Below are positions 1 to 9,774 of a stretch of DNA of 64,000 nucleotides, piece after piece (positions within the stretch are counted from its first letter, which is position 1; every line of letters starts with the position of its first letter). The notes beneath the pieces are model-generated. The model did no database searches, was not told where the DNA came from, and saw only the letters and a list, made by a program, of their open reading frames with translations. Position numbers and translations under genes: made by a program. Source of the DNA: Streptomyces sp. NBC_00442 (GTDB lineage: Bacteria > Actinomycetota > Actinomycetes > Streptomycetales > Streptomycetaceae); assembly GCF_036014195.1 (NCBI RefSeq), contig NZ_CP107918.1, positions 1,550,001-1,614,000 on the forward strand, read 5' to 3'.

Positions 1-558
1 AGCGGGCGGCCCATCGGGCGCGGCGGCCAGCGCCGAGGCCGCCGCGACGGCCATGGCCCCCACGACGGCCTCGCGGTGCTGGTGCGTCGTATAGGAGGAG
101 ATCTCCGCCTGGTGGGTGGCCTGCTCGGGGTCGCCCGCGTACCAGGCGCCGAGCGGCGCGATGCGCATGGCGGAGCCGTTGCCCCAAGAGCCCTGGCCCT
201 TGAAGAGCGCGGAGGCCAACTCCCGCCAGTCGCCGCCCTCTCGGACGAGGCGCAGCATCCGGTTGACCGCGGGACCGTAGCCCCGGTCGAAGTCGTGATG
301 CCGGGCGAAGGACTGTGCGAGCGCGTCCTGGTCTATGCGGTCGTGCGAGGCGAGCACGGCCAGCACCGAGCAGGCCATCTCGGTGTCGTCGGTCCACTGC
401 CACGGGCCTTCGGGCAGTTCCCGGCGCTTGAGGCGGGGGTAGTTGACGGGAACGAAGAACTGGGAGCCCAGTGCGTCGCCGACGGACAGCCCGCGCAGGC
501 TGCCCAGCGCGCGGACGAGGCGCGGGTCGAATGCTTCGGTGGAGGAGTCAGCGGTCAT
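1..558 (-). CDS. ADP-ribosylglycohydrolase family protein (3' end outside window)
   Basis: The first 186 codons are present and the C-terminus is cut by the window edge. The start is ATG at 558 (MTADSSTEAFDPRL). The N-terminal half shows the family signatures: LRGLSVGDALGSQF near residue 21 and WQWTDDTEM near residue 53, whose T-D-D residues bind one of the two magnesium ions in ADP-ribosylglycohydrolases. WGNGSAMRIAPLGAWY lies further on. The family removes ADP-ribose from protein side chains or small molecules in the cytosol. The gene starts 12 nt after the stop of the upstream histidine phosphatase, so the two are probably co-transcribed. The true substrate cannot be told from sequence. 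The second metal-binding Asp motif lies beyond the window and could not be checked. Confidence 0.9.
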   Translation of the reverse strand, partial: MTADSSTEAFDPRLVRALGSLRGLSVGDALGSQFFVPVNYPRLKRRELPEGPWQWTDDTEMACSVLAVLASHDRIDQDALAQSFARHHDFDRGYGPAVNRMLRLVREGGDWRELASALFKGQGSWGNGSAMRIAPLGAWYAGDPEQATHQAEISSYTTHQHREAVVGAMAVAAASALAAAPDGPPA

Positions 559-570
559 CGCGCAGCCACT

Positions 571-1230
571 CTATCCGGTGATGCCGTACGGCTCGGGTGC
601 ACGCCAGCGCTGGAACGGCCGGTCCAGCGAGTACCGCCCGTCGGCGCCCAGCAGCAGTGTTCTGGTCTCCGCGTTTCCGGGGTTGGACAGCGACTCGAAG
701 TCCGCCACGCTCCAGTGGAACCAGCGCATGCAGAACAGCCGCATGGTGAGCCCGTGCGTCACGAGAAGCACGTTGGGCGGGTGGTCCGGCGCTTCGAAGC
801 TCCGGTAGAGGCTCTCCAGGAATGCACCCACCCGGTCGTAGACATCGGCCCCCGACTCGCCTTGCGCGAACCGGTAGAAGAAGTGGCCGTACGCGTCCCG
901 GTACGCCTTCTGGAGCTTGACGTCGTCCCGGTCCTGCCAGTTCCCCCAGTCCTGTTCGCGCAGCCGTGGCTCCTCCCTGATGCGCACCTGCTCCGGGGCG
1001 AGACCGAACGCCCGGAACGTCTCGTGGGTGCGGCGGTACGGCGACACGTACACGCTGACCTTTTCCTCGCCGAACAGCGCACGCAGCCGCTCGCCCGTCG
1101 CCTCGGCCTGCCGCAGGCCGCTCTCGGTGAGCCTCAGCGCATGGTCGGGCTCGCGCTCGTACACGGTGTCGTCGGCATTGCCCTCCGACTCGCCATGCCG
1201 GACGAGGACGATGCGCCGTGGTCTTGCCAT
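571..1230 (-). CDS. histidine phosphatase (phosphoglycerate mutase-like) family protein
   Basis: A 219-residue protein of the histidine phosphatase superfamily. The catalytic RHG motif is in IVLVRHGESEGNADD at the N-terminus. The expected downstream elements are also present: SGLRQAEATGERL, an acidic centre (LREQDWGNWQ) and the second catalytic histidine in LLVTHGLTMRLF. The start is taken at ATG 1230 (MARPRR), with AGGG about 8 nt upstream. A TTG two codons earlier is possible but has no better support. Such proteins dephosphorylate small metabolites or act as cofactor-dependent mutases. This short form, without the full dPGM insertions, is more likely a phosphatase. It lies just upstream of the ADP-ribosylglycohydrolase gene, which suggests a joint role in nucleotide or ADP-ribose metabolism, but that is inference. 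Confidence 0.88.
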   Translation of the reverse strand: MARPRRIVLVRHGESEGNADDTVYEREPDHALRLTESGLRQAEATGERLRALFGEEKVSVYVSPYRRTHETFRAFGLAPEQVRIREEPRLREQDWGNWQDRDDVKLQKAYRDAYGHFFYRFAQGESGADVYDRVGAFLESLYRSFEAPDHPPNVLLVTHGLTMRLFCMRWFHWSVADFESLSNPGNAETRTLLLGADGRYSLDRPFQRWRAPEPYGITG

Positions 1231-1434
1231 GCACAAACCCTAGATCGCCCGCGCCCCGATCGAGCGACTGTGCGACCTCCATCCGGCGTAGGCGCGCGCC
1301 GGCCCCTACCGGGCACCCCTCGTCGCGGGTGTTCGCCCGGTGTCGCGGGCAGGCCTGGATGAGCGTGAACAACATGAGCGTCTCCCGTTTTCCTTCGCCG
1401 GCCGGGCATCCCGGAGCGGCCCCCACCCATCCAT

Positions 1435-1458
1435 GTAACGCAACTTTTGTGGCGTTAC
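1435..1458. promoter_or_regulatory. inverted repeat, probable TetR operator
   Basis: Perfect 7-bp arms GTAACGC and GCGTTAC are separated by 10 bp. The half-site TAACGCAAC is repeated directly at about 1485-1493, just before the ribosome binding site of the TetR gene. The arrangement fits an autoregulatory operator overlapping the promoter of the TetR gene that begins at 1511. No protein-DNA data are available, so the assignment is by position and symmetry only. Confidence 0.6.
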
Positions 1459-1510
1459 TGCGAGTGTGGCAGACTACGGCCCACTAACGCAACAGGAGTC
1501 GCAATTGAAT

Positions 1511-2221
1511 ATGACGCCCGACCCGCAGGCCGCCCACGCCCCGACCCCGCAGGAGCCGACACCGAAGAAGGCCGCGGCACCCCCGGACTCCACCGCCCCA
1601 TCGGCGACACCCGGCAGCAGACGTCCGGGCGGACGCACGGCGCGCACCCGGGCCGCGGTGCGCGAGGCCGTGCTCACCGGGCTGTCCGAGCAGGGCTATC
1701 CGGGCCTCACCGTCGAGTACGTGGCCGAACACTCGGGCGTGCACAAGACGACCCTGTACCGGCGCTGGGGCGGCCTCGAAGGGCTCGTCGCCGATGCGCT
1801 CGACCCGGCCGGCGAGGAAGACTGGAGCCCGCCGGACACCGGGAGCCTTGCGGGGGATCTGCGCGCGCTGGCCCGCGAGATGGCCCAGTCGTTCGGCGCC
1901 GGGTCCGGGGGCGCCGGCCCCACTGCGCTCATCGCGGCGGCGTTCACATCGGCGCGCGCAGCGGATGCGCTGCGCGCGCTGTACACCGAGCGGTTCGAGC
2001 GGGGCGAAGCGGTCGTGCGACGCGGCGTGGAGCGGGGAGAGGTCCCGGCCGACACCGATGCGGGCGCCCTGGTGCGGGCCGTCGCGGCGCCCCTGTTCCT
2101 GCGGCTGTTCGTCACCCGCGAACCCGTCGACACACGGCTGGCCGACCAGTCGGCCTCGGCCGCTTTCGCAGCGGCGCGCGCGGGCGCCTTCGCCAACCAC
2201 CCGAGCGCAAGCCCCGGTTGA
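1511..2221 (+). CDS. TetR/AcrR family transcriptional regulator
   Basis: A 236-residue regulator. The start is ATG 1511 (MTPDPQAAHAP), chosen because CAGGAG lies 12 nt upstream. The frame is open to 1466 but has no better signal there. A disordered Pro/Ala-rich N-terminus of about 45 residues precedes a canonical TetR helix-turn-helix: RTRAAVREAVLTGLSEQGY, then YVAEHSGVHKTTLYRRWGGL. The C-terminal domain ends with a dimerisation segment typical of the TetR_C family. The gene is divergent from the phosphatase gene and convergent with the DUF4937 gene. The inverted repeat at 1435-1458 suggests autoregulation. The ligand and any further targets are unknown. Confidence 0.9.
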   Translation: MTPDPQAAHAPTPQEPTPKKAAAPPDSTAPSATPGSRRPGGRTARTRAAVREAVLTGLSEQGYPGLTVEYVAEHSGVHKTTLYRRWGGLEGLVADALDPAGEEDWSPPDTGSLAGDLRALAREMAQSFGAGSGGAGPTALIAAAFTSARAADALRALYTERFERGEAVVRRGVERGEVPADTDAGALVRAVAAPLFLRLFVTREPVDTRLADQSASAAFAAARAGAFANHPSASPG

Positions 2222-2242
2222 GCTCCCCGAAAGCCCGCTCGA

Positions 2243-2848
2243 TCAGACCGTCCAGCCCTGGTCGAGCTGCACGACGTCCCCGCTCAGAGCGGCGACGTCG
2301 GTCTCGGTCTGCGCCTGGAGCGAGAGCCGTTCCAGCCGGTCCGCGCGGTACTTTCCGCGTTCGGCGGCCGACTGCCACATCGAGAGCACCAGGAACTCGT
2401 GGCCGGGCGCCTCGGCGAACACGCCCCGCACCATGCCGGGGGACCCCGCCATCGCGGGGTTCCACACCCTGCGCTGCATCAGCGCGAAGTGCTCGACCCG
2501 CTCCTCATGCACCTCGCAGTGCGCGACGCGCACCACGTCGGCGTCCGTGAAGCCGGGCTCGAAGCCGGTCTTCACGTCGAAACGGTGCACGAAGAGTTTC
2601 GTCTCGATGTCCTTGTACGTGCCCGACTGGGAGGCCGCGACGCGGTCGTGTTCCCGCGCCATGAAGGAGTCGTAGAACGCCCGGCTCTCCCAGAAGCCGA
2701 AGACATGGGCCACCTCCGGCCGTCTCCGGCTCCAGCCGCCGCCCTGCCCGCGGAAACCGGGCTCGCCCAGTAACCCCGCCCACTTCCGCTGCCCCCGCTC
2801 GAAACCGCGGCGGTCCACCACGGTGCAGCGAGTCCACTTGACCAGCAC
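2243..2848 (-). CDS. YdbC/DUF4937 family protein
   Basis: A 201-residue protein starting at GTG 2848 (MLVKWTRCTVVDRRGFERGQ). It consists of two tandem ferredoxin-like alpha/beta barrel halves of the antibiotic-biosynthesis-monooxygenase or DUF4937 type: WAGLLGEPGFRGQGGGW with FGFWESRAFYDSFM, and a second half containing FLVLSMWQSAAERGKY. The family is known only from sequence. Its fold resembles small cofactor-free oxygenases, but no catalytic residue can be named here. It is convergent with the TetR gene and lies 91 bp downstream of the arylamine N-acetyltransferase gene on the same strand, so it may be in the same transcript. Confidence 0.75.
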   Translation of the reverse strand: MLVKWTRCTVVDRRGFERGQRKWAGLLGEPGFRGQGGGWSRRRPEVAHVFGFWESRAFYDSFMAREHDRVAASQSGTYKDIETKLFVHRFDVKTGFEPGFTDADVVRVAHCEVHEERVEHFALMQRRVWNPAMAGSPGMVRGVFAEAPGHEFLVLSMWQSAAERGKYRADRLERLSLQAQTETDVAALSGDVVQLDQGWTV

Positions 2849-2939
2849 CGCGCCATCGTACGGCGCGCCACCATGCCCCGGTCATGCTCCGGGTGAGTAC
2901 GTCCGCAGCAATATGCCGCACGGCCCGAAGTCCAGTTCA

Positions 2940-3788
2940 CTACCGAACACGAGCACGAGGCGCCTGCCCCTTCGGCCCACCGGCCAGAGCGCCCAGTTGG
3001 GCGAGATCATCCTGTTCCATCACGATGTCGAAGGTCTCCGACAGCAGCCGTCCCAGCTCATCGGCGGACACGCTGCGCCAGTCCATCGTGCCGTCGGTAC
3101 GAGAGGTGGTGAACTCGTCCCTGACCAGCGCGCGGCGCACGCCGGGCGCGGCTCGCTGCACCACCACCTGCCCCACGAAACGGGACCGGGGGTGTGAGGA
3201 GCTGTAGTGGTTCATGACGGTGAAGTCGACGGGATAGAGGGGCTGCGGCGCGAAGGCGTAGAGATCGGTCCATCCTCCGGGCCGCCCCGTGCGCAGGACC
3301 TGGATCCCGTCGTTCTCGGTCTTGATCCCGAAGGTCCATCCGCCCTGTTCCACGACCGCGCCGCCCCGCAGGGGCACCGGCTCCAGCGGCCCCTGGTGGC
3401 CGAACCCCGTGTCGCACAGCCAGGGTTGACCGTCCACGGTCGCGATGAGCAGGGCGTGGGTCACCGGCGTCAGCGACGACACGTCCCGCCTCCTGACCCG
3501 TGCCCCGCGCGCCGCGAACGTGAAGCCCAGCCGTTCCAGTACGGCGGCGAACAACGAGTTCTGCTCGTAGCAGTAGCCTCCTCGCGCCTGCCCGACGAGT
3601 TTGCCCATGAGGCTCTTGACATCCAGGGGCACAGGGCGGCCCAGGGCGGCGTTCAGGTTCTCGAAGGGGATCGCCGCCACGTGCGCCCGGTGCAGCGCTC
3701 GCAGGGTGTCGAGCGTGGGCGACGCGTCACCGTCGTAGCCGATCCGCGCGAAGTACGCGTCCAGGTCGACGTCTTGGCCGTTCCACAT
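2940..3788 (-). CDS. nat: arylamine N-acetyltransferase
   Basis: A 282-residue NAT-family enzyme that moves an acetyl group from acetyl-CoA to arylamines or hydrazines through a Cys-His-Asp triad. The Cys is in RGGYCYEQNSLFAAVL, the His in TPVTHALLIATV and the Asp in QPWLCDTGFGHQGP, all in the expected order and spacing. The start is ATG 3788 (MWNGQDVDLDAYF). AGGGGGAT lies 7 nt upstream, and residues encoded before it are not conserved in character. In actinomycetes, NATs also act as amide synthases in antibiotic clusters, but the neighbours here give no sign of that, so a detoxification role is more likely. Confidence 0.92.
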   Translation of the reverse strand: MWNGQDVDLDAYFARIGYDGDASPTLDTLRALHRAHVAAIPFENLNAALGRPVPLDVKSLMGKLVGQARGGYCYEQNSLFAAVLERLGFTFAARGARVRRRDVSSLTPVTHALLIATVDGQPWLCDTGFGHQGPLEPVPLRGGAVVEQGGWTFGIKTENDGIQVLRTGRPGGWTDLYAFAPQPLYPVDFTVMNHYSSSHPRSRFVGQVVVQRAAPGVRRALVRDEFTTSRTDGTMDWRSVSADELGRLLSETFDIVMEQDDLAQLGALAGGPKGQAPRARVR

Positions 3789-3945
3789 CGCGATCCCCCT
3801 GCTGCAACCCCGGAGCCCCTGCGGCCCCTCCCTGCGCAATGATCACCGATCGGCCGCCGCCGAGCCAACTGGCTCTGCCCATGGGCCACATGGAGCGTGA
3901 CAGCATGGAGGCAGGCGGGGTGGCGGATTCGGGGAGGGGTCTGAC

Positions 3946-4488
3946 ATGAGCGGCATCAGCAAGGGGCTCGGCACGGTCGAGGTGGCACTGCGCTGGGACC
4001 CGAGCCCACTGGGCTCACCCGCGCACGACCTGGATGTGGTCGCGGCCGTCTACGCGGCGCGCGCACCGTACGGGCCGCCCGACTACCGGGTGTACTTCGA
4101 CAGCCGGTCCCCCGACGGCACCATCCACTTGGATCGCGACAGCCGCACCGGCCAGGGGCTCGGGTACGACGAGGTCATGACCCTGGAGTTCGCCCGTATG
4201 CCGGCCGAGCACACGCGCGTGGTGGTCGGCGTGGTCATCCAGCAGGGGGCCGGACATCGTGTCTTCGGCGATGTGGCCAACCCGGGCGTGCGCATCCGCG
4301 AGGGATACGCCGAACTGTCCAGCCATGCGTTGTCCAGCGTGGCGGGCGCCACCGCGGCCACCGTCGCGGAGTTCGTCCGCGGCGAGTCGGGCGCCTGGGA
4401 GTTTCATGAGGACATTCGCGGATTCACCCTTGACCCGGATGCCTTCATCGCCGCCATGGGCTCACCGCCCGCCCGTCCCCTCCCGTAG
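3946..4488 (+). CDS. TerD family protein
   Basis: A 180-residue protein with a TerD-like calcium-binding beta-sandwich. The usual 'calcium loop' region is recognisable around DLDVVAAVYA and the acidic stretch with LDRDSRTGQGLGYDEVMTLE. It ends with VAEFVRGESGAWEFHEDIRG, similar to other streptomycete TerD paralogues. The ribosome binding site GGGGAGGGG is 6 nt before ATG 3946. TerD proteins are linked to tellurite and stress resistance and to calcium-dependent membrane complexes. Here the gene is alone, without terB/C/E neighbours, so the role cannot be narrowed. The stop codon lies inside a tandem repeat, and a strong hairpin follows. Confidence 0.8.
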   Translation: MSGISKGLGTVEVALRWDPSPLGSPAHDLDVVAAVYAARAPYGPPDYRVYFDSRSPDGTIHLDRDSRTGQGLGYDEVMTLEFARMPAEHTRVVVGVVIQQGAGHRVFGDVANPGVRIREGYAELSSHALSSVAGATAATVAEFVRGESGAWEFHEDIRGFTLDPDAFIAAMGSPPARPLP

Positions 4489-4536
4489 GGGCGGCGTCCG
4501 TAGGGGCGGCGTCCGACGCCCCTAGAGGCGGCGTCC
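4485..4536. repeat. 15-bp tandem repeat at the 3' end of the TerD gene
   Basis: The unit GTAGGGGCGGCGTCC occurs at 4485-4499 and 4500-4514. A degenerate third copy is at 4523-4536. The TerD stop codon (TAG, 4486-4488) sits in the first unit. The unit length is a multiple of three, so the second copy holds a duplicate in-frame stop. Confidence 0.75.
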
Positions 4537-4560
4537 AACGGCGCGACGACAGACGACAGC

Positions 4561-4592
4561 AGAAGGGGACCGGCCGAGACCGGTCCCCTTCT
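4561..4592. terminator. bidirectional terminator between TerD gene and nrdJ
   Basis: A perfect 13-bp stem (arms 4561-4573 and 4580-4592) with a 6-nt loop lies between two convergent genes. AGAAGGGGACCGG pairs with CCGGTCCCCTTCT. There is no U-tract, as is usual in Streptomyces. Confidence 0.85.
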
Positions 4593-4684
4593 GCGAGCTA
4601 CTTCATGAAGAGCTCTTCACGAACTCCGCTCAGCCAGGCGCGCGGGACGCGTCGGACGGTACGCCCGACGCGACCCGCCACCTG

Positions 4685-7588
<2,904 letters not shown>

Positions 7589-7743
7589 TGCCGCCTCCCA
7601 TACGCGGGCAAAAACGCCCAAAAGTGCCTGAATGTTCCCAGAGCACGGTGTTTGTCTGGTGCCACGGGCGCAGCAGAAGCTCACCCCTGGCAGGTTCTGG
7701 ATGCCGCCGATCGGCGACCGCGGGCCCGCGCGGGGCCTCTCGG

Positions 7744-8265
7744 TCAGTCGGCAGCGGTGGCGGGGACGGGGACCTCGGGGGTCACGCCGTCCACGCACTC
7801 GTCTGATTGATCTGCGGGGGGCCGCTGCTCGCGGAGTTCCACGATGGCGGCCTCGAAGTCTTCGAGCGTGTCGAAAGCCCGGTATACGGACGCGAAGCGC
7901 AGGTACGCGACGAGGTCGAGCTCCTGCAACGGGCCGAGTATGGCAAGACCCACGTCGTGGGTGGTCAGCTCGGCGCTGCCGGTGGCGCGCACCGCCTCTT
8001 CGACCCGTTGGCCGAGCTTGGCGAGGGCGTCCTCCGTGACGGGCCTTCCCTGGCATGCCTTGCGGACGCCGGAGATGACCTTGGTGCGGCTGAAGGGCTC
8101 GGTCACGCCCGACCGCTTGATGACCATCAGCGAGGCCGTCTCCACCGTCGTGAAGCGACGGGAGCAGTCGGGGCACTGGCGGCGCCGGCGGATCGACGTG
8201 CCGTCGTCGGTCGTACGACTGTCGACGACACGACTGTCGGGGTGCCTGCAGAAGGGGCAGTGCAT
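7744..8265 (-). CDS. nrdR: transcriptional repressor NrdR
   Basis: A 173-residue repressor of ribonucleotide reductase genes. It starts at ATG 8265 ([17 protein letters not shown]), preceded by GGAGG 9 nt upstream. The N-terminal zinc ribbon has CxxC pairs (CPFC, then CPDC at [10 protein letters not shown]). It is followed by the ATP-cone with [20 protein letters not shown], which senses ATP/dATP. The acidic C-terminal tail is variable. It heads the nrdRJ operon. Two NrdR-box-like elements lie 112-160 bp upstream, which fits repression of its own operon. It is divergent from lexA. Confidence 0.97.
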   Translation of the reverse strand: MHCPFCRHPDSRVVDSRTTDDGTSIRRRRQCPDCSRRFTTVETASLMVIKRSGVTEPFSRTKVISGVRKACQGRPVTEDALAKLGQRVEEAVRATGSAELTTHDVGLAILGPLQELDLVAYLRFASVYRAFDTLEDFEAAIVELREQRPPADQSDECVDGVTPEVPVPATAAD

Positions 8266-8376
8266 GGTTCCCAAGCCTCCTTCACAGCACGACTGAATAG
8301 CCTCGGCGGGCCCGGAATCCGCCCCGCGAAGCGAGCACCAGCATAGGCGATGGCCAGGGTCTTGATGGACCAGGGA

Positions 8377-8424
8377 CCACAACTTCTGGGCGGCTGCACC
8401 AATCCAACCACTAGATCTAGTAGA
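8377..8424. promoter_or_regulatory. paired NrdR boxes upstream of nrdRJ
   Basis: Two 16-bp elements, ACCACAACTTCTGGGC (8377-8392) and CCACTAGATCTAGTAG (8409-8424), start 32 bp apart, which is three helical turns. Both fit the family consensus acaCwAtATaTwGtgt loosely. The second has a perfect 12-bp palindrome, ACTAGATCTAGT. Paired boxes at this spacing are the known operator layout for NrdR. They sit in the 572-bp nrdR-lexA spacer. Apart from these and the lexA promoter with its SOS box, I see no other clear element in the spacer. Confidence 0.8.
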
Positions 8425-8755
8425 TCTCGGGCTTTGGCGCTTATCCGGCGCTACCGCGTGTCGCGTCAACGCGGTGGCGCGGCCGACGATTTCCGGCCGC
8501 GAACGAGGTTACGGGAAGCGCGTCGCAGCGGCGGATCGCGGGGTGCCGGATGTCAGACTGTGCGCCGGCGCTCCGGCGTCGCGGGCGACGCGCGGCAGGG
8601 GCCCGCACCGGTCCCCCGAGGGGAGGTCGCGCAGCGTCCATCCCGGCCGTGAAGGGTACCGTAATCGACCGAATTGCCGTTCGACGGGCCTCCGGTCGGA
8701 GGCTCGCACATACACCCACACCCAAGGCCACGTAGCTCGTTCTGCGATTTTTCAC

Positions 8756-8797
8756 TCGAACGTGTGTTTGGCGCAACCTTTCGAAAGCCACTACCGT
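8756..8797 (+). promoter_or_regulatory. lexA promoter with LexA (SOS) box
   Basis: TCGAACGTGTGTTTGG (8756-8771) matches the actinobacterial LexA box TCGAACNNNNGTTCGA at most positions. It covers the -35 element of a likely promoter: TTGGCG at 8768-8773, an 18-bp spacer, and TACCGT at 8792-8797. LexA would therefore block its own transcription. Confidence 0.8.
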
Positions 8798-8837
8798 TGT
8801 CCAGCTAGGGAGACCACATTCGAGAGGGGCCGCCGAC

Positions 8838-9629
8838 GTGACCACGACCGCAGACACTGCCACCATCACTGCCCAGGACCGCTCCCAGACCCGACTTGAG
8901 CCGGTGCATGCCATGAATGACGCAGTCACGAACCAGGGGGGGGAAGCCGCACGACCGGCCCGCTCCCTGCCCGGCCGGCCTCCAGGCATCCGGGCGGACA
9001 GCTCCGGGCTCACGGACCGGCAGCGACGAGTCATCGAAGTCATCCGGGACTCCGTGCAGCGGCGTGGCTACCCGCCGTCGATGCGCGAGATCGGTCAGGC
9101 CGTCGGTCTCTCCAGCACCTCGTCCGTCGCCCATCAGCTGATGGCCCTGGAGCGCAAGGGCTTCCTGCGCCGCGACCCGCATCGCCCGCGCGCCTACGAG
9201 GTACGGGGCTCCGACCAGCCGAGCAGCCAGCCCACCGACACGGCGGGCAAGCCGGCCGCCTCGTACGTGCCGCTGGTCGGCCGGATCGCCGCCGGTGGGC
9301 CGATCCTCGCCGAGGAGTCGGTGGAGGACGTCTTCCCCCTCCCCCGCCAGCTGGTCGGCGACGGTGAGCTGTTCGTCCTGAAGGTCGTCGGCGACTCGAT
9401 GATCGAAGCCGCCATCTGTGACGGCGACTGGGTCACGGTCCGCCGCCAGCCCGTCGCCGAGAACGGCGACATCGTCGCCGCGATGCTGGACGGCGAGGCC
9501 ACGGTCAAACGCTTCAAGCGCGAGGACAACCACATCTGGCTGCTCCCTCACAACGCCGCATATCAGCCGATTCCCGGCGACGACGCGACCATCCTGGGCA
9601 AGGTCGTGGCGGTCCTCCGGCGGGTCTGA
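8838..9629 (+). CDS. lexA: LexA repressor / SOS response regulator
   Basis: A 263-residue SOS repressor starting at GTG 8838 ([14 protein letters not shown]). The winged-helix DNA-binding domain occupies residues 58-122 ([33 protein letters not shown]). The self-cleavage site is Ala152-Gly153 in [14 protein letters not shown]. The catalytic dyad is Ser187 (VVGDSMIEA) and Lys224 ([10 protein letters not shown]). The N-terminus is about 50 residues longer than in E. coli, as is usual for Streptomyces. RecA bound to single-stranded DNA triggers autoproteolysis and derepression. The LexA box in its own promoter shows autoregulation. It is divergent from nrdRJ, and a hairpin terminator follows. 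Confidence 0.98.
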   Translation: MTTTADTATITAQDRSQTRLEPVHAMNDAVTNQGGEAARPARSLPGRPPGIRADSSGLTDRQRRVIEVIRDSVQRRGYPPSMREIGQAVGLSSTSSVAHQLMALERKGFLRRDPHRPRAYEVRGSDQPSSQPTDTAGKPAASYVPLVGRIAAGGPILAEESVEDVFPLPRQLVGDGELFVLKVVGDSMIEAAICDGDWVTVRRQPVAENGDIVAAMLDGEATVKRFKREDNHIWLLPHNAAYQPIPGDDATILGKVVAVLRRV

Positions 9630-9650
9630 CCCCTCCGCCGGCTCTGAACC

Positions 9651-9685
9651 GGGCCCCGGGACCTCCTGCGCCGGTCCCGGGGCCC
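9651..9685. terminator. terminator between lexA and the helicase gene
   Basis: A perfect 13-bp stem, GGGCCCCGGGACC (9651-9663) pairing with 9673-9685, with a 9-nt loop. It sits 21 bp after the lexA stop and 89 bp from the 3' end of the convergent helicase gene, so it can serve both. Confidence 0.8.
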
Positions 9686-9774
9686 CGCTGTGCCCCCCGA
9701 ACTCCCCGCCCTTCCAGGCGGGACAGCTCGGGGCGGGACAGCTCCGGGCGCCACAGCTCCTGGGTCGCTCGGCC

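Noticed and set aside
7589..8837. Cobalamin riboswitch ahead of nrdRJ
   Set aside because: I looked for the conserved B12-box region because NrdJ uses adenosylcobalamin, and saw none. The NrdR boxes give sufficient control.
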